DNA from: Pseudomonas arsenicoxydans
Lineage (GTDB): Bacteria > Pseudomonadota > Gammaproteobacteria > Pseudomonadales > Pseudomonadaceae
DNA: 64,000 bases
Reading direction: 5' to 3'
Assembly (NCBI RefSeq): GCF_900103875.1
Contig: NZ_LT629705.1
Span: forward strand, 5,155,001-5,219,000
How positions within the stretch are numbered: the stretch's first letter is position 1; each line of letters begins with the position of its first letter. Of this stretch, positions 36,436-45,222 are shown in pieces. Under the pieces are notes generated by a model. That model was not told the DNA's origin, ran no database searches, and saw only the letters and a list, made by a program, of their open reading frames with translations. Both the position numbers and the translations under genes were made by a program.

Positions 36436-37236
36436 ATGATCGTCGTCTTACTGCTCGGGCTTACTGTCGGGGTCATCCTGGCTCTGACCGGCGCCGGAGG
36501 AGGAATACTGGCTGTTCCATTACTGGTGTTTGGAGTGGGGTTGAGCATGGCCGAGGCAGGGCCAATTGGTTTACTGGCTGTCGGTCTGGCCGCGACCCTG
36601 GGTGCCGTAATGGGACTCAAAAATGGCACCGTCCGCTATAAAGCTGCGCTGCTGATTGCAGGAGCGGGGATCGTGTGTTCTCCACTTGGCCTTTGGCTGG
36701 CGCAGCGCACGCCTAACCGTCCGTTGACGATCCTGTTTGCCTTCGTGCTGATGTACGTTGCATTCCGGGTATATCAACGATCGCTCCCTCCCTCCACGGA
36801 GTCGAAGACCCCCGTCACATCCAAACCGCCACCTTGTCTATTGGACGTGAACCGGGGAAAGCTTAACTGGACGGGTCCGTGTGCGTGGGCACTCACCGTC
36901 TCTGGTGTTGTCGCGGGTGGGCTTTCCGGCTTGCTCGGCGTGGGCGGTGGCTTTGTGATGGTGCCGGCGCTCCAGCGATACACCAATTTGACAGCGCAGT
37001 CGGTGCTTGCGACGTCTCTTGCCGTTATTGCGCTGGTTTCAATTTCCGGTGTTGCTGCAAGCTCCGCAGCCGGGCACTTGCAATGGGCAGTCGCCATTCC
37101 GTTTTCCACTGGCGCATTGGTCGGAATGATCGGCGGGCGTCTGATTGCGGCACGGCTGGCGGGGCCACACTTACAAAGAGGCTTCGCCGCGGTTTCCATG
37201 GTGGTGGCGGTGGCCTTGCTGGTGAAAGCTATTTAG
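36436..37236 (+). CDS. Sulfite exporter TauE/SafE family protein
   Basis: The 266-residue membrane protein has paired repeats, LALTGAGGGILAVPLLVFG and LLGVGGGFVMVPALQRY, typical of TauE/SafE. It probably exports sulfite or another sulfur anion made by the dioxygenase. ATG 36436 follows GGAGACTGAG, 28 bp after the SQR stop, so it is the third gene of the operon. Confidence 0.86.
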   Translation: MIVVLLLGLTVGVILALTGAGGGILAVPLLVFGVGLSMAEAGPIGLLAVGLAATLGAVMGLKNGTVRYKAALLIAGAGIVCSPLGLWLAQRTPNRPLTILFAFVLMYVAFRVYQRSLPPSTESKTPVTSKPPPCLLDVNRGKLNWTGPCAWALTVSGVVAGGLSGLLGVGGGFVMVPALQRYTNLTAQSVLATSLAVIALVSISGVAASSAAGHLQWAVAIPFSTGALVGMIGGRLIAARLAGPHLQRGFAAVSMVVAVALLVKAI

Positions 37237-37349
37237 TCCCGCTCATCAGCCATCCTCTTCAAGGACTACCCAAGCCTCGCCTATAGCCCGTGACTTGCCC
37301 CGACCTGTCCTGCCAGTGACGAGCTGAAATCAGTGTAGCCAAACATTAT

Positions 37350-37380
37350 ATTTATTTATATATTATAATTTAGCAAAATG
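37350..37380. promoter_or_regulatory. AT-rich imperfect palindrome, likely BigR-type operator
   Basis: ATTATATTTATTTATATATT-type sequence with ATTATA and TATAAT ends lies about 20-50 bp before the ArsR gene. BigR/SqrR-family repressors bind AT-rich palindromes over their own promoters. Confidence 0.45.
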
Positions 37381-37400
37381 ACCAATTAGTGATCAGTTTT

Positions 37401-37715
37401 ATGCCCGAATTAGATCTCCAGCAGCTACACGCGAATGCCGATGCTGCCAGCCAATTCCTTAAAGCCCTGGCCAATCCGGATCGCTTGATCCTCCTGTGCC
37501 AGCTATCTCAAGGCGAACGCAATGTCAGCGATCTCGAGTCACTGCTGGAGATACAGCAACCGACACTTTCTCAACAACTGGCAGTGCTTCGTCGTGAAGG
37601 ACTGGTGGAGACCCGCCGCGACGGTAAGCAGGTGTTCTATCGCATCAGCAGTCCCGCAGCATTGGCAGTAATCCAAACCCTGTATCAACATTTTTGCTCC
37701 GGAGAAGTTTCATGA
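37401..37715 (+). CDS. ArsR-family repressor, BigR/SqrR/YgaV type
   Basis: The 104-residue winged-helix protein (FLKALANPDRLILLC; IQQPTLSQQLAVLRREGLV) contains only two cysteines, Cys33 and Cys99. Their 66-residue spacing equals that of Cys41-Cys107 in SqrR and Cys42-Cys108 in BigR, which form a tetrasulfide link when persulfides appear. ATG 37401 is preferred over GTG 37389. It overlaps the YeeE/YedE gene (ATGA at 37712). Confidence 0.85.
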   Translation: MPELDLQQLHANADAASQFLKALANPDRLILLCQLSQGERNVSDLESLLEIQQPTLSQQLAVLRREGLVETRRDGKQVFYRISSPAALAVIQTLYQHFCSGEVS

Positions 37716-38146
37716 ATGTCGACTGGCTCAACTTCACTCCCTGGTCATCCCTTGCCGGCGGCGCATTGATTGGCCTGGCGGCCAGTCTGTTCGTAGTCGC
37801 CAATGGGCGTATCGCAGGCATCAGTGGCCTGATCGGCAGTCTTTTACAGCGTGGAAGCGAGGGGGTGAGTGAGAAAGCACTTTTTCTCCTGGGCCTGCTT
37901 ATCGCGCCGCTCCTGTGGGGTTTGTTCGCCTCGCTGCCACAGATTGAGTTCAAAAGTGGCTGGTTCGGACTGATCGTCGCCGGTGTATTGGTGGGCATCG
38001 GCACACGATACGGATCAGGTTGCACCAGTGGTCATGGAGTCTGCGGTATATCGCGCCTTTCGCCGCGATCGATGGTCGCCACAGTGTGTTTCATGTTCAG
38101 TGGTTTCGTCACGGTGTTTGTCTTGCGTCATCTGCTGGGGGGTTGA
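37712..38146 (+). CDS. YeeE/YedE family membrane protein
   Basis: The 144-residue protein has four membrane helices and the family motif GTRYGSGCTSGHGVCGISRLSPRS, with Cys residues thought to handle thiosulfate or persulfide. It forms a half-size YeeE unit with the next gene (PmpA/PmpB-like). The start overlaps the arsR stop. Confidence 0.85.
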   Translation: MNVDWLNFTPWSSLAGGALIGLAASLFVVANGRIAGISGLIGSLLQRGSEGVSEKALFLLGLLIAPLLWGLFASLPQIEFKSGWFGLIVAGVLVGIGTRYGSGCTSGHGVCGISRLSPRSMVATVCFMFSGFVTVFVLRHLLGG

Positions 38147-38148
38147 AC

Positions 38149-38568
38149 ATGACCAAACTGACTGCGTTCATTGCTGGCCTGCTGTTCGGCTTGGGTCTGC
38201 TTCTGGCAGGCATGGCCAACCCCGGCAAAGTACTCGCTTTCCTGGATCTAACCGGTGCTTGGGACCCTTCCTTGGCGTTGGTCATGGTCGGGGCAATTGG
38301 CGTTGCCATTGGCCCGCTCACCTGGGCGCGACAACAATCCAGTTCTCTGCTGGGAAGGCCAATGCAGCTACCGATCAAACGTGAGTTGGACCCGCGCTTG
38401 ATTGGCGGGAGCCTGTTGTTCGGCATCGGATGGGGAATCGCCGGCATCTGTCCGGGCCCCGCAGTGGCAATTTTGCTGACAGGACACTGGCAAGTGATCG
38501 TATTCATGTTGGCCATGCTGGCCGGCATGTTGTTGTTTACTGCGCTGGAGACCCGGCGCAGTCATTGA
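38149..38568 (+). CDS. DUF6691/YeeE-YedE family membrane protein
   Basis: The 139-residue partner has FIAGLLFGLGLLLAGMANPGKVLAFLDLTGAWDPSLALVM and GIGWGIAGICPGPA, with a conserved Cys. It starts 2 bp after the preceding gene. The pair corresponds to the two halves of a full-length YeeE transporter. Confidence 0.85.
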   Translation: MTKLTAFIAGLLFGLGLLLAGMANPGKVLAFLDLTGAWDPSLALVMVGAIGVAIGPLTWARQQSSSLLGRPMQLPIKRELDPRLIGGSLLFGIGWGIAGICPGPAVAILLTGHWQVIVFMLAMLAGMLLFTALETRRSH

Positions 38569-38581
38569 TCGGGAGATCGCC

Positions 38582-38770
38582 ATGAAAGCGAACATTGGAA
38601 CCATTGACCGTAGCCTGCGCATTATCGCCGGTCTGCTTCTCATTGGCCTCAGTCTGTCCGGTGTGATCGGCGTGTGGGGTTGGATAGGTTTAGTGCCGCT
38701 GGCCACTGGCATTTTCCGTTTCTGCCCTGTCTATACATTGCTAGGCATCAAAACCTGTAACCGTTGCTGA
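38582..38770 (+). CDS. YgaP-family membrane protein (DUF2892)
   Basis: A 62-residue protein starting MKANIGTIDRSLRIIAGLLLIGLSL and ending in FRFCPVYTLLGIKTC, the DUF2892 pattern with two short membrane helices and Cys residues. In other bacteria this domain is attached to a rhodanese (YgaP), consistent with sulfur handling. Confidence 0.85.
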   Translation: MKANIGTIDRSLRIIAGLLLIGLSLSGVIGVWGWIGLVPLATGIFRFCPVYTLLGIKTCNRC

Positions 38771-38883
38771 GCGACCACCGTTGCACACTTGCGGGTGCCT
38801 GAAGGTGCCCGTGGTGAGTTGCTAGTGTTTAAAACTATTCTGAGCGGAGCAGTTTCAAAACTTGTTTGAACAAGGAGATTTTA

Positions 38884-39249
38884 ATGTCCGACCTGAACGA
38901 TCCACGCGTGTTCTTTGCCGCTGAGCGAACGTTGCTGGCATGGAATCGAACCAGCCTTTCGCTGATGGCATTTGGCTTTGTGATTGAACGATCCGGACTA
39001 CTGCTGCAGATGCTGAAGCCGGGCGTTCTGGGCCCCCCTGGAAAACATTTTTCGTTCTGGATCGGACTGGCTTTTCTGATGCTGGGTTCATGGGTTGCCT
39101 GTTGGTCATCCTGGCAATACAAAAAGGTAGTCAAGACCCTCAAGCCCGTTGAGATCCCCCTTGGCTACAGCGTCAATGCTGGCCCCGGCATTAACGTCTC
39201 TACGGCAATCCTGGGCGTTTTACTCATGGCCTATTTGTCCATTATGTGA
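38884..39249 (+). CDS. YidH-family membrane protein (DUF202)
   Basis: The 121-residue protein has the DUF202 signature DPRVFFAAERTLLAWNRTSLSLMAFGFVIER and three membrane helices. AAGGAG lies 6 bases before the ATG. Function unknown; proteins of this family are often neighbours of stress or transport genes. Confidence 0.85.
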   Translation: MSDLNDPRVFFAAERTLLAWNRTSLSLMAFGFVIERSGLLLQMLKPGVLGPPGKHFSFWIGLAFLMLGSWVACWSSWQYKKVVKTLKPVEIPLGYSVNAGPGINVSTAILGVLLMAYLSIM

Positions 39250-39514
39250 GCAAGGCTGTCCTGCCTGACCTCACTCGGCTTCCCACCAACGCTTGTGCAT
39301 ATGAGGGCCTAACAGCTGTCCCATCGGCTCTAGGTCGGTGCAGTCGTGCGTTTTCGACGAGCAAGCGAGCGAATGGGATCGACTCACATTTATTTCAAAA
39401 TATTGCTGAAGGCACCGAAATTGTCATTAGACAGAAATATTTAAAGAATTAAATCGTCACTTCTCCGATAGGTGGGTACCTCCACTTAACTCCTTTCATT
39501 GAGGTGTTGTCGTG

Positions 39515-40531
39515 ATGTTGCTGACTAAAAAAAGCCTGTCTGTCTTGCTGGCTTCCCTCTGCATGAGTGGCCTTGCTCATGCGACCGATGTCAACGGTGC
39601 AGGCTCCAGTTTTGTCTACCCGGTTCTGTCCAAGTGGTCGCAGGACTACAGCAAAAGCTCCAGCAACCGTATCAACTACCAGTCGATTGGATCGGGCGGC
39701 GGTATCGCTCAGATCAAGGCTGCCACAGTAGATTTCGGCGCATCCGACGCCCCGTTGTCCGCTGATGACCTCAAGGCCGGCGGTCTGGGCCAGTTTCCCA
39801 GTGTCATTGGCGGTATCGTTCCGGTGATGAATATTGAGGGTGTCGCGCCGGGCCAATTGAAGCTCGACGGTGAGACCCTGGCGAAAATCTTCCTGGGTGA
39901 GATTACTGTCTGGAACGACCCGGCTATCGTCGCTCTGAATCCGGGCATGAAACTGCCCGACAGCAAAATCACCGTCGTTCACCGTTCCGACGGTTCTGGC
40001 ACCTCATATAACTTCACCAACTACCTCTCCAAAGTGAGCGATGGCTGGAAATCGAAAATCGGTTTCGGCACTACTGTGCCCTGGCCCGTTGGCGTGGGCG
40101 GCAAAGGCAACGAAGGCGTTTCCGCCTACGTGAAGCAGATCAAAAACTCAATCGGTTATGTTGAGTACGCCTATGCCCTGCAAAACAAGATGACGCATGC
40201 ACAGTTGAAGAACGCCGCCGGGAAATTCATTCAGCCCAATTCCAAAGCGTTCCAGGCGGCTGCCGATACTGCCGACTGGGCTAACGCCAAGGACTTCAAC
40301 CTGATCATGACCAACGCGCCTGGCGATGGCGCATGGCCGATCACGGCGACCACTTGGATCATCATGTACAAACAGCCCAAGAATGCCGAGCAAAGCCAAG
40401 CGGCCTTCAATTTCTTCAAATGGTCGCTGGAGAATGGCCAGCAACAGGCATCGGCACTGGACTATGTCGCCTTGCCTGACTCCCTGGTGAAGCGGATCGA
40501 AGGTTATTGGAAGTCTGACTTCGCCCGTTGA
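39515..40531 (+). CDS. pstS: Phosphate-binding protein PstS
   Basis: The 338-residue precursor has a signal peptide ending in GLAHA and the mature start TDVNGAGSSFVYPVLSKW. Phosphate-contact motifs include GAGSS, FGASDAPL and HRSDGSGTS. ATG 39515 was chosen; GTG 39512 is in frame just before it, and GAGG precedes both. It heads pstSCAB. Confidence 0.92.
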   Translation: MLLTKKSLSVLLASLCMSGLAHATDVNGAGSSFVYPVLSKWSQDYSKSSSNRINYQSIGSGGGIAQIKAATVDFGASDAPLSADDLKAGGLGQFPSVIGGIVPVMNIEGVAPGQLKLDGETLAKIFLGEITVWNDPAIVALNPGMKLPDSKITVVHRSDGSGTSYNFTNYLSKVSDGWKSKIGFGTTVPWPVGVGGKGNEGVSAYVKQIKNSIGYVEYAYALQNKMTHAQLKNAAGKFIQPNSKAFQAAADTADWANAKDFNLIMTNAPGDGAWPITATTWIIMYKQPKNAEQSQAAFNFFKWSLENGQQQASALDYVALPDSLVKRIEGYWKSDFAR

Positions 40532-40544
40532 TCCGGCAACACTT

Positions 40545-40592
40545 AAAACACCCTTTCCTCAGGCACATGTTGCCTGGCGAAGGGGTTTGTTT
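40545..40592 (+). terminator. Hairpin between pstS and pstC (attenuator)
   Basis: Arms AAACACCCTTTCCTCAGGCA (40546-40565) and the T-rich TGCCTGGCGAAGGGGTTTG (40571-40589) form a long imperfect stem followed by TTT. Such a partial terminator would leave the binding protein in excess over the membrane parts. Confidence 0.6.
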
Positions 40593-40607
40593 GTGAGCAG
40601 ACGAATT

Positions 40608-41603
40608 ATGAACGACACAGTCCATCCTCTGGCCATGACCACTCACACGAGCGACGTTGCGAATGATAGGCGTGCAATGCGCGATCAACGTCATGATCTC
40701 TGGTTCAAGCGGTCAATGCTGGGCGCTGCAATGCTGGTGCTGTTGCTACTGGCGAGCATCGCCGCCTCGACACTTTGGGGCGGTAGTCTTGCCTTCAAGA
40801 CCTTCGGTCTTGAGTTTCTTACAAGCACTGAATGGGATGCTGTCAACAACCACTTCGGTGCTCTGGTGCCGATTTACGGCACCCTCGTGACGTCCTTTCT
40901 GGCGCTGCTGATTGCGGTTCCTGTCAGCTTTGGCATCGCGATTTTTCTCACTGAAGTAGCACCACCCTGGCTGCGGATGCCTGTCGCCTCGGCGGTTGAA
41001 CTGCTCGCGGGGATTCCATCGATTATCTATGGCATGTGGGGGTTGTTCGTTTTTGGCCCGTTCATGGCAGAACATCTATCACCCTGGATCAACGACTATC
41101 TGGGTGAACTTCCTTTGGTGGGTTCGCTGTTTCAAGGCCCCCCATTAGGAATCGGCATGCTGACAGCGGGCATAGTGTTGGCAATCATGATCATGCCCTT
41201 CATCACCTCCGTCATGAATGAAGTGTTTCGTACCGTTCCCACAACCCTCAAGGAGTCTGCGTACGCACTAGGCAGCACTACCTGGGAAGTGGTTTGGGAC
41301 ATCGTTCTGCCTTACACGCGATCCGCGGTCGTCGGGGGAATTTTCCTGGGGCTCGGACGCGCCTTGGGCGAGACCATGGCGGTGACTTTCGTGCTGGGTA
41401 ATGCTCAACAATTCTCCGCCTCATTGCTGATGCCAAGCAGCTCCATTGCATCAGTCATCGCCAACGAGTTCAGCGAAGCCTATACCGACCTGCATCGTTC
41501 CGCGCTGATTGCGCTGGGCTTCCTGCTGTTTATCGTCACCTTTATCGTGCTGGCGTTAGCGAGACTCCTGCTTATGCGCCTTTCACGCAAGGAGGGTCTA
41601 TGA
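40608..41603 (+). CDS. pstC: Phosphate ABC transporter permease PstC
   Basis: The 331-residue permease has the EAA loop of PstC (TTLKESAYALGSTTWEVVWDIVLPYTRSAVVGGIFLGLGRALGETMAV region, 217-265 approx.) and PSIIYGMWGLFVFGPF. ATG 40608 is preferred over the GTG/TTG at 40587-40593, which lie in the tail of the hairpin. It overlaps pstA (ATGA). Confidence 0.92.
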   Translation: MNDTVHPLAMTTHTSDVANDRRAMRDQRHDLWFKRSMLGAAMLVLLLLASIAASTLWGGSLAFKTFGLEFLTSTEWDAVNNHFGALVPIYGTLVTSFLALLIAVPVSFGIAIFLTEVAPPWLRMPVASAVELLAGIPSIIYGMWGLFVFGPFMAEHLSPWINDYLGELPLVGSLFQGPPLGIGMLTAGIVLAIMIMPFITSVMNEVFRTVPTTLKESAYALGSTTWEVVWDIVLPYTRSAVVGGIFLGLGRALGETMAVTFVLGNAQQFSASLLMPSSSIASVIANEFSEAYTDLHRSALIALGFLLFIVTFIVLALARLLLMRLSRKEGL

Positions 41604-42472
41604 CTGGCAACGAACGTCTCTACCAAATCCGGGCTTTCAAGAATCGACTGGCAATGGTGCTCAGTTGTGGTGCCACGGCTTTTGGCCTCATCTGGTTGGT
41701 CTGGATTCTGCTGACCACGGTGATCAACGGATTTCAGGCGCTCAACCTTCGCCTCTTTACACAGATGACGCCGCCGCCCGGTACGGAAGGTGGGCTGGCA
41801 AATGCTTTCTATGGCAGTGCCCTGATGTCGGCTATCGCCCTGCTCATCGGGACGCCTATTGGTTTGATGGCAGGAATCTGGCTAGCGGAATTCGCCCGAC
41901 ATTCGCGACTGGGCAACACTGTCCGTTTTATTAACGACATTCTGCTGTCGGCACCGTCCATTGTGCTGGGCCTGTTCATTTACACCGGCGTGATCCTGCC
42001 ATTGAACCTGCTGACGAACCATCAGATCGGTTTCTCTGCGATCGCCGGTGCCCTGGCATTGGCGCTTTTGGTGATTCCTGTGGTGGTGAGAACCACTGAC
42101 GAGATGCTTCAGTTGCAACCCTCAACCATGCGCGAAGCTGCACTGGCGCTAGGTGTCCCGCAATGGAAACTGACTCTGCAAATCGTATTGCGAGCGGCAA
42201 AAGCGGGTGTGGTTACCGGGGTGCTTCTCGCACTCGCCAGAATCACCGGTGAAACAGCACCGCTGTTGTTTACAGCGTTCGGTAACCAGTTCTGGAGCAG
42301 CAATCTGCTCAAACCGATAGCCAGCGTGCCCGTGGTGATTTTCCAGTACGCGATGAGCCCATTCGATGACTGGCACTCTCTGGCCTGGGCTGGCGCATTG
42401 GTGCTGACCTTGTTTGTACTGATACTCAGCTTACTGTCCCGCTTGATCCTTTTACGCAATAGGTTGACCTGA
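41600..42472 (+). CDS. pstA: Phosphate ABC transporter permease PstA
   Basis: The 290-residue permease has [20 protein letters not shown], the [26 protein letters not shown] loop and [20 protein letters not shown], typical of PstA. It starts at the overlapping ATGA and ends on the first base of pstB. Confidence 0.92.
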   Translation: MTGNERLYQIRAFKNRLAMVLSCGATAFGLIWLVWILLTTVINGFQALNLRLFTQMTPPPGTEGGLANAFYGSALMSAIALLIGTPIGLMAGIWLAEFARHSRLGNTVRFINDILLSAPSIVLGLFIYTGVILPLNLLTNHQIGFSAIAGALALALLVIPVVVRTTDEMLQLQPSTMREAALALGVPQWKLTLQIVLRAAKAGVVTGVLLALARITGETAPLLFTAFGNQFWSSNLLKPIASVPVVIFQYAMSPFDDWHSLAWAGALVLTLFVLILSLLSRLILLRNRLT

Positions 42473-43251
42473 TGAATAGCCGTGACCTTGCCAACGAAAG
42501 AATTAAAATTCGTGTTCGTGGCCTGGAATTTTTTTACAACAACCAGCGCTCTCTGAAGTCCATCGATATGGATATACCAGAGAAGCGCATCACTGCGATC
42601 ATTGGCCCCTCAGGATGCGGGAAATCGACGTTACTGCGGGTATTCAATCGCATCTACGCCATGTACCCGAAGCAGGAAGCGCGCGGCGAGGTGCTGCTTA
42701 ACGGTGAGAATATTCTCGCACCTGGTTACTCGATGAACCGGCTGCGTAGCCATATCGGCATGGTATTTCAGAAGCCGGTACCGTTTCCGATGTCCATTTA
42801 CGACAACGTTGCCTACGCCGTGCGTCACCATGAACAACTCTCCCGTCATGAAATGGATGCACGCGTAGAGCAAGCCCTCAACGGTGCAGCGCTTTGGGAC
42901 GAGGTTAAGGACAAGCTCAAACAAAGCGCACAGAGTCTGTCGGGGGGCCAGCAACAGCGGCTGTGTATCGCGCGCACCATCGCATTGCGACCCCAAGTAT
43001 TACTTCTGGATGAGCCGACCTCTGCCCTTGACCCGATCTCCACCGGTCGTATCGAGCAGTTGATCACTGAGTTGAAAGAGCAATACACCGTTATCATCGT
43101 GACCCACAACATGCAGCAAGCCGCACGTGTGTCGGACTACACTGCCTTTATGTTCATGGGCGAATTGATTGAGCATGATGTGACCGATAAGATCTTCACC
43201 ACGCCAAAAGTGAAGCAGACGGAAGACTACATTACCGGTCGTTTTGGATAA
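42472..43251 (+). CDS. pstB: Phosphate ABC transporter ATP-binding protein PstB
   Basis: The 259-residue ATPase has Walker [10 protein letters not shown], the signature [14 protein letters not shown], Walker [13 protein letters not shown] and the PstB-specific [17 protein letters not shown]. No phoU or phoBR follows; the operon ends before the FluC-like gene. Confidence 0.93.
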   Translation: MNSRDLANERIKIRVRGLEFFYNNQRSLKSIDMDIPEKRITAIIGPSGCGKSTLLRVFNRIYAMYPKQEARGEVLLNGENILAPGYSMNRLRSHIGMVFQKPVPFPMSIYDNVAYAVRHHEQLSRHEMDARVEQALNGAALWDEVKDKLKQSAQSLSGGQQQRLCIARTIALRPQVLLLDEPTSALDPISTGRIEQLITELKEQYTVIIVTHNMQQAARVSDYTAFMFMGELIEHDVTDKIFTTPKVKQTEDYITGRFG

Positions 43252-43317
43252 CACACCCTTCTTCATTCAGTACATCCGTAAGCGCTCAGTCCCTGGAGCT
43301 GCAAGGAGTTCGATCGC

Positions 43318-43701
43318 TTGGTGAGAACATTGGTGGCCATCGCCATAAGCGCATCGCTTGGAGGGTGGTTACGAAGCATTTTGGGGGCAAAGCTCAAGGT
43401 TTTGTTTCCAGGTATGCCCGCAGGAACGCTCGTAGCGAATGTGGCCGGAGGGTTCTTCATTGGCCTGGCCATCGGCTTTTGGGCTGATTTGCCACTTCTC
43501 TTCCCTCGCTGGCACCTTGCGATCATCACAAGCTTCTGTATAGGGCTTGCTGTCTTCTCAATAGCCTCGGCAGGATCTGCCTCGTTGAGCCAAAAAGTAA
43601 GGTTCATTCCCGCAATTGGGGCTATCTCGTTTCATGTCATGGCCGTGCTTGCGATGACTGCGTTGGGAGCGATTACGTTCCAGTGGATAAACGACATCTA
43701 G
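43318..43701 (+). CDS. Divergent FluC/CrcB-like membrane protein
   Basis: The 127-residue four-helix protein aligns with the FluC at 55601 (GGWLRSILG, AGTLVANVAGGFFIGLAIGF). The conserved [10 protein letters not shown] segment of FluC is replaced by CIGLAVFSIAS. Fluoride-channel phenylalanine and polar residues are therefore partly lost, so it may not carry fluoride. The TTG start at 43318 has AAGGAG 9 bases upstream. Confidence 0.7.
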   Translation: MVRTLVAIAISASLGGWLRSILGAKLKVLFPGMPAGTLVANVAGGFFIGLAIGFWADLPLLFPRWHLAIITSFCIGLAVFSIASAGSASLSQKVRFIPAIGAISFHVMAVLAMTALGAITFQWINDI

Positions 43702-43784
43702 AAAAGATCTGACCATAGGTTGGTTTGATATTTGGTTATGTGATTTCAACCCAGATTCAATTCTTGCGCAGAACGACAGAAAAC

Positions 43785-43813
43785 AAAAAGCCCGGCGCGA
43801 AGTCGGGCTTTTT
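43785..43813 (+). terminator. Rho-independent terminator
   Basis: AAAAAGCCCGGC and GTCGGGCTTTTT form a GC-rich stem around GCGAA with T tracts on both strands, so it can serve both the FluC-like gene and the leftward carboxypeptidase. Confidence 0.85.
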
Positions 43814-43912
43814 GTATTTTGGATGGGGCTGATTTTGCCGATGCTTCGTTCCCCTCATACCGCAAAGGTTGTCAGCGAGGTGCATTGGGGCTCAAGATCC
43901 CCCCGTTTAGAT

Positions 43913-45133
43913 TCACGCCTTTACCTCTCCCGTGTCGTCCTTCACATCAAACAATCCTGCAAAAAAAAGATGGAATGCATCCCAGGTACGCGTCCACCAA
44001 CCACCTGCTTCTCCCGCTTCTAGTGCGATGAGTGATTGGGTCGTAAGTTTATTTTCACCGTCATACAGCTCGAAACTTCCGACTACGTCGCCGACAGCAA
44101 TAGGAGCTTCTAGAGCATTATTAATGCGCAGGCGCGTTTCTATCTTGCGATTACTGTTTTTGGGTAACGTCAATGTCACATCATTGAGTAACCCAACAGA
44201 AATTACATTTTTCTCGCCTTTCCACAGTCGCGGTGTCGCTAATACTTGCCCGCCTTGCTTAAAAGTCTTCGTCTCAAAAAAACGGAAGCCGTAGTTCAGG
44301 ATCTTTTGAGCATCTTCTGCACGATTGCTCATCGTGGTCGAGCCAAATACCGCACTGATAAGACGTCGCCCATCACGAAGAGCAGAGGTCACCATACAAT
44401 ATCCGGCCTCCTCTGTATGGCCAGTTTTGAGCCCGTCAACACTTGGGTCTCGCCAAAGCAGAAGGTTACGGTTGGGTTGGCGAATGCTGTTCCAAGTAAA
44501 ATATTTGTGCGCGTACAACGAATAGTATGCTGATTCATCATTGATAATCGCCCGCGCAAGCCGGGCCATATCACGAGCAGAGGAATAGTGCCCAGGTGCC
44601 GGCAAGCCTGTAGGGTTCATGAAGTGAGTGTCAGTCAATCCAAGTTTATTCGCTGTGGCATTCATCAAGCCGGCAAATGCATCTTCGCTACCCGCTATAT
44701 GTTCAGACAGCGCCACACTGGCGTCATTGCCAGAGTCAATCACCACACCACGTAGTAGATCATGCACAGGAACAATGGCGCCTGGAACCAGAAACATCCT
44801 AGAACCACCGGTTTTCCATGCGTTTTCACTGACAGTGACCGTATCGTCGAGTTTAAGACGTCCAGCCTGAATTTCATTGGTAGCGACATATACCGTCATC
44901 AACTTGGTCAAGCTGGCCGGAGGCAAATGCATATCTGCGTTTTGACTACCTATAATCGTGCCTGTCACCGCATCCATAAGCACCCAGGATTTCGCGCTCA
45001 ATTGCGGTGGAGCTGGGATCATCGCTCGGGCAGTCGGTGAAACGGGACTTGGGGTGGGTATTGGAGCCGCCCAAACTGGTGTCAAAAAAGAGCACGCAAG
45101 AATGAGTGTAAGCCGCAATTTAGGGTGTTTCAC
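43913..45133 (-). CDS. dacC: D-alanyl-D-alanine carboxypeptidase (PBP5/6 family)
   Basis: The 406-residue precursor has a signal peptide (LRLTLILACSFLTPVWA) and the penicillin-binding motifs SLTK (Ser74), SGN (DSGNDASVAL) and KTG (DGLKTGHTEEAGY), followed by the PBP5 C-terminal domain and an amphipathic anchor (WWTRTWDAFHLFFAGLF). It trims the terminal D-Ala of peptidoglycan stem peptides. GTG 45133 gives a proper signal peptide; an upstream TTG does not. Confidence 0.87.
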   Translation of the reverse strand: MKHPKLRLTLILACSFLTPVWAAPIPTPSPVSPTARAMIPAPPQLSAKSWVLMDAVTGTIIGSQNADMHLPPASLTKLMTVYVATNEIQAGRLKLDDTVTVSENAWKTGGSRMFLVPGAIVPVHDLLRGVVIDSGNDASVALSEHIAGSEDAFAGLMNATANKLGLTDTHFMNPTGLPAPGHYSSARDMARLARAIINDESAYYSLYAHKYFTWNSIRQPNRNLLLWRDPSVDGLKTGHTEEAGYCMVTSALRDGRRLISAVFGSTTMSNRAEDAQKILNYGFRFFETKTFKQGGQVLATPRLWKGEKNVISVGLLNDVTLTLPKNSNRKIETRLRINNALEAPIAVGDVVGSFELYDGENKLTTQSLIALEAGEAGGWWTRTWDAFHLFFAGLFDVKDDTGEVKA

Positions 45134-45222
45134 AAGCGCCAGCCTCGGTTTAGCAGAAAGACGCGCCAAACTAGATGAGGACTTGAGAGGGCTCAAATTA
45201 ACCCAGATTAAAATATCTTTAA

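Noticed and set aside
39418..39450. Pho box upstream of pstS
   Set aside because: Only one CTGTCAT-like half (TTGTCAT near 39421) is visible; the second half and spacing do not match, so no PhoB site is claimed.
43252..43317. Fluoride riboswitch before the FluC-like gene
   Set aside because: No GATG/ACCGC/CTGATG elements are present in this short gap.
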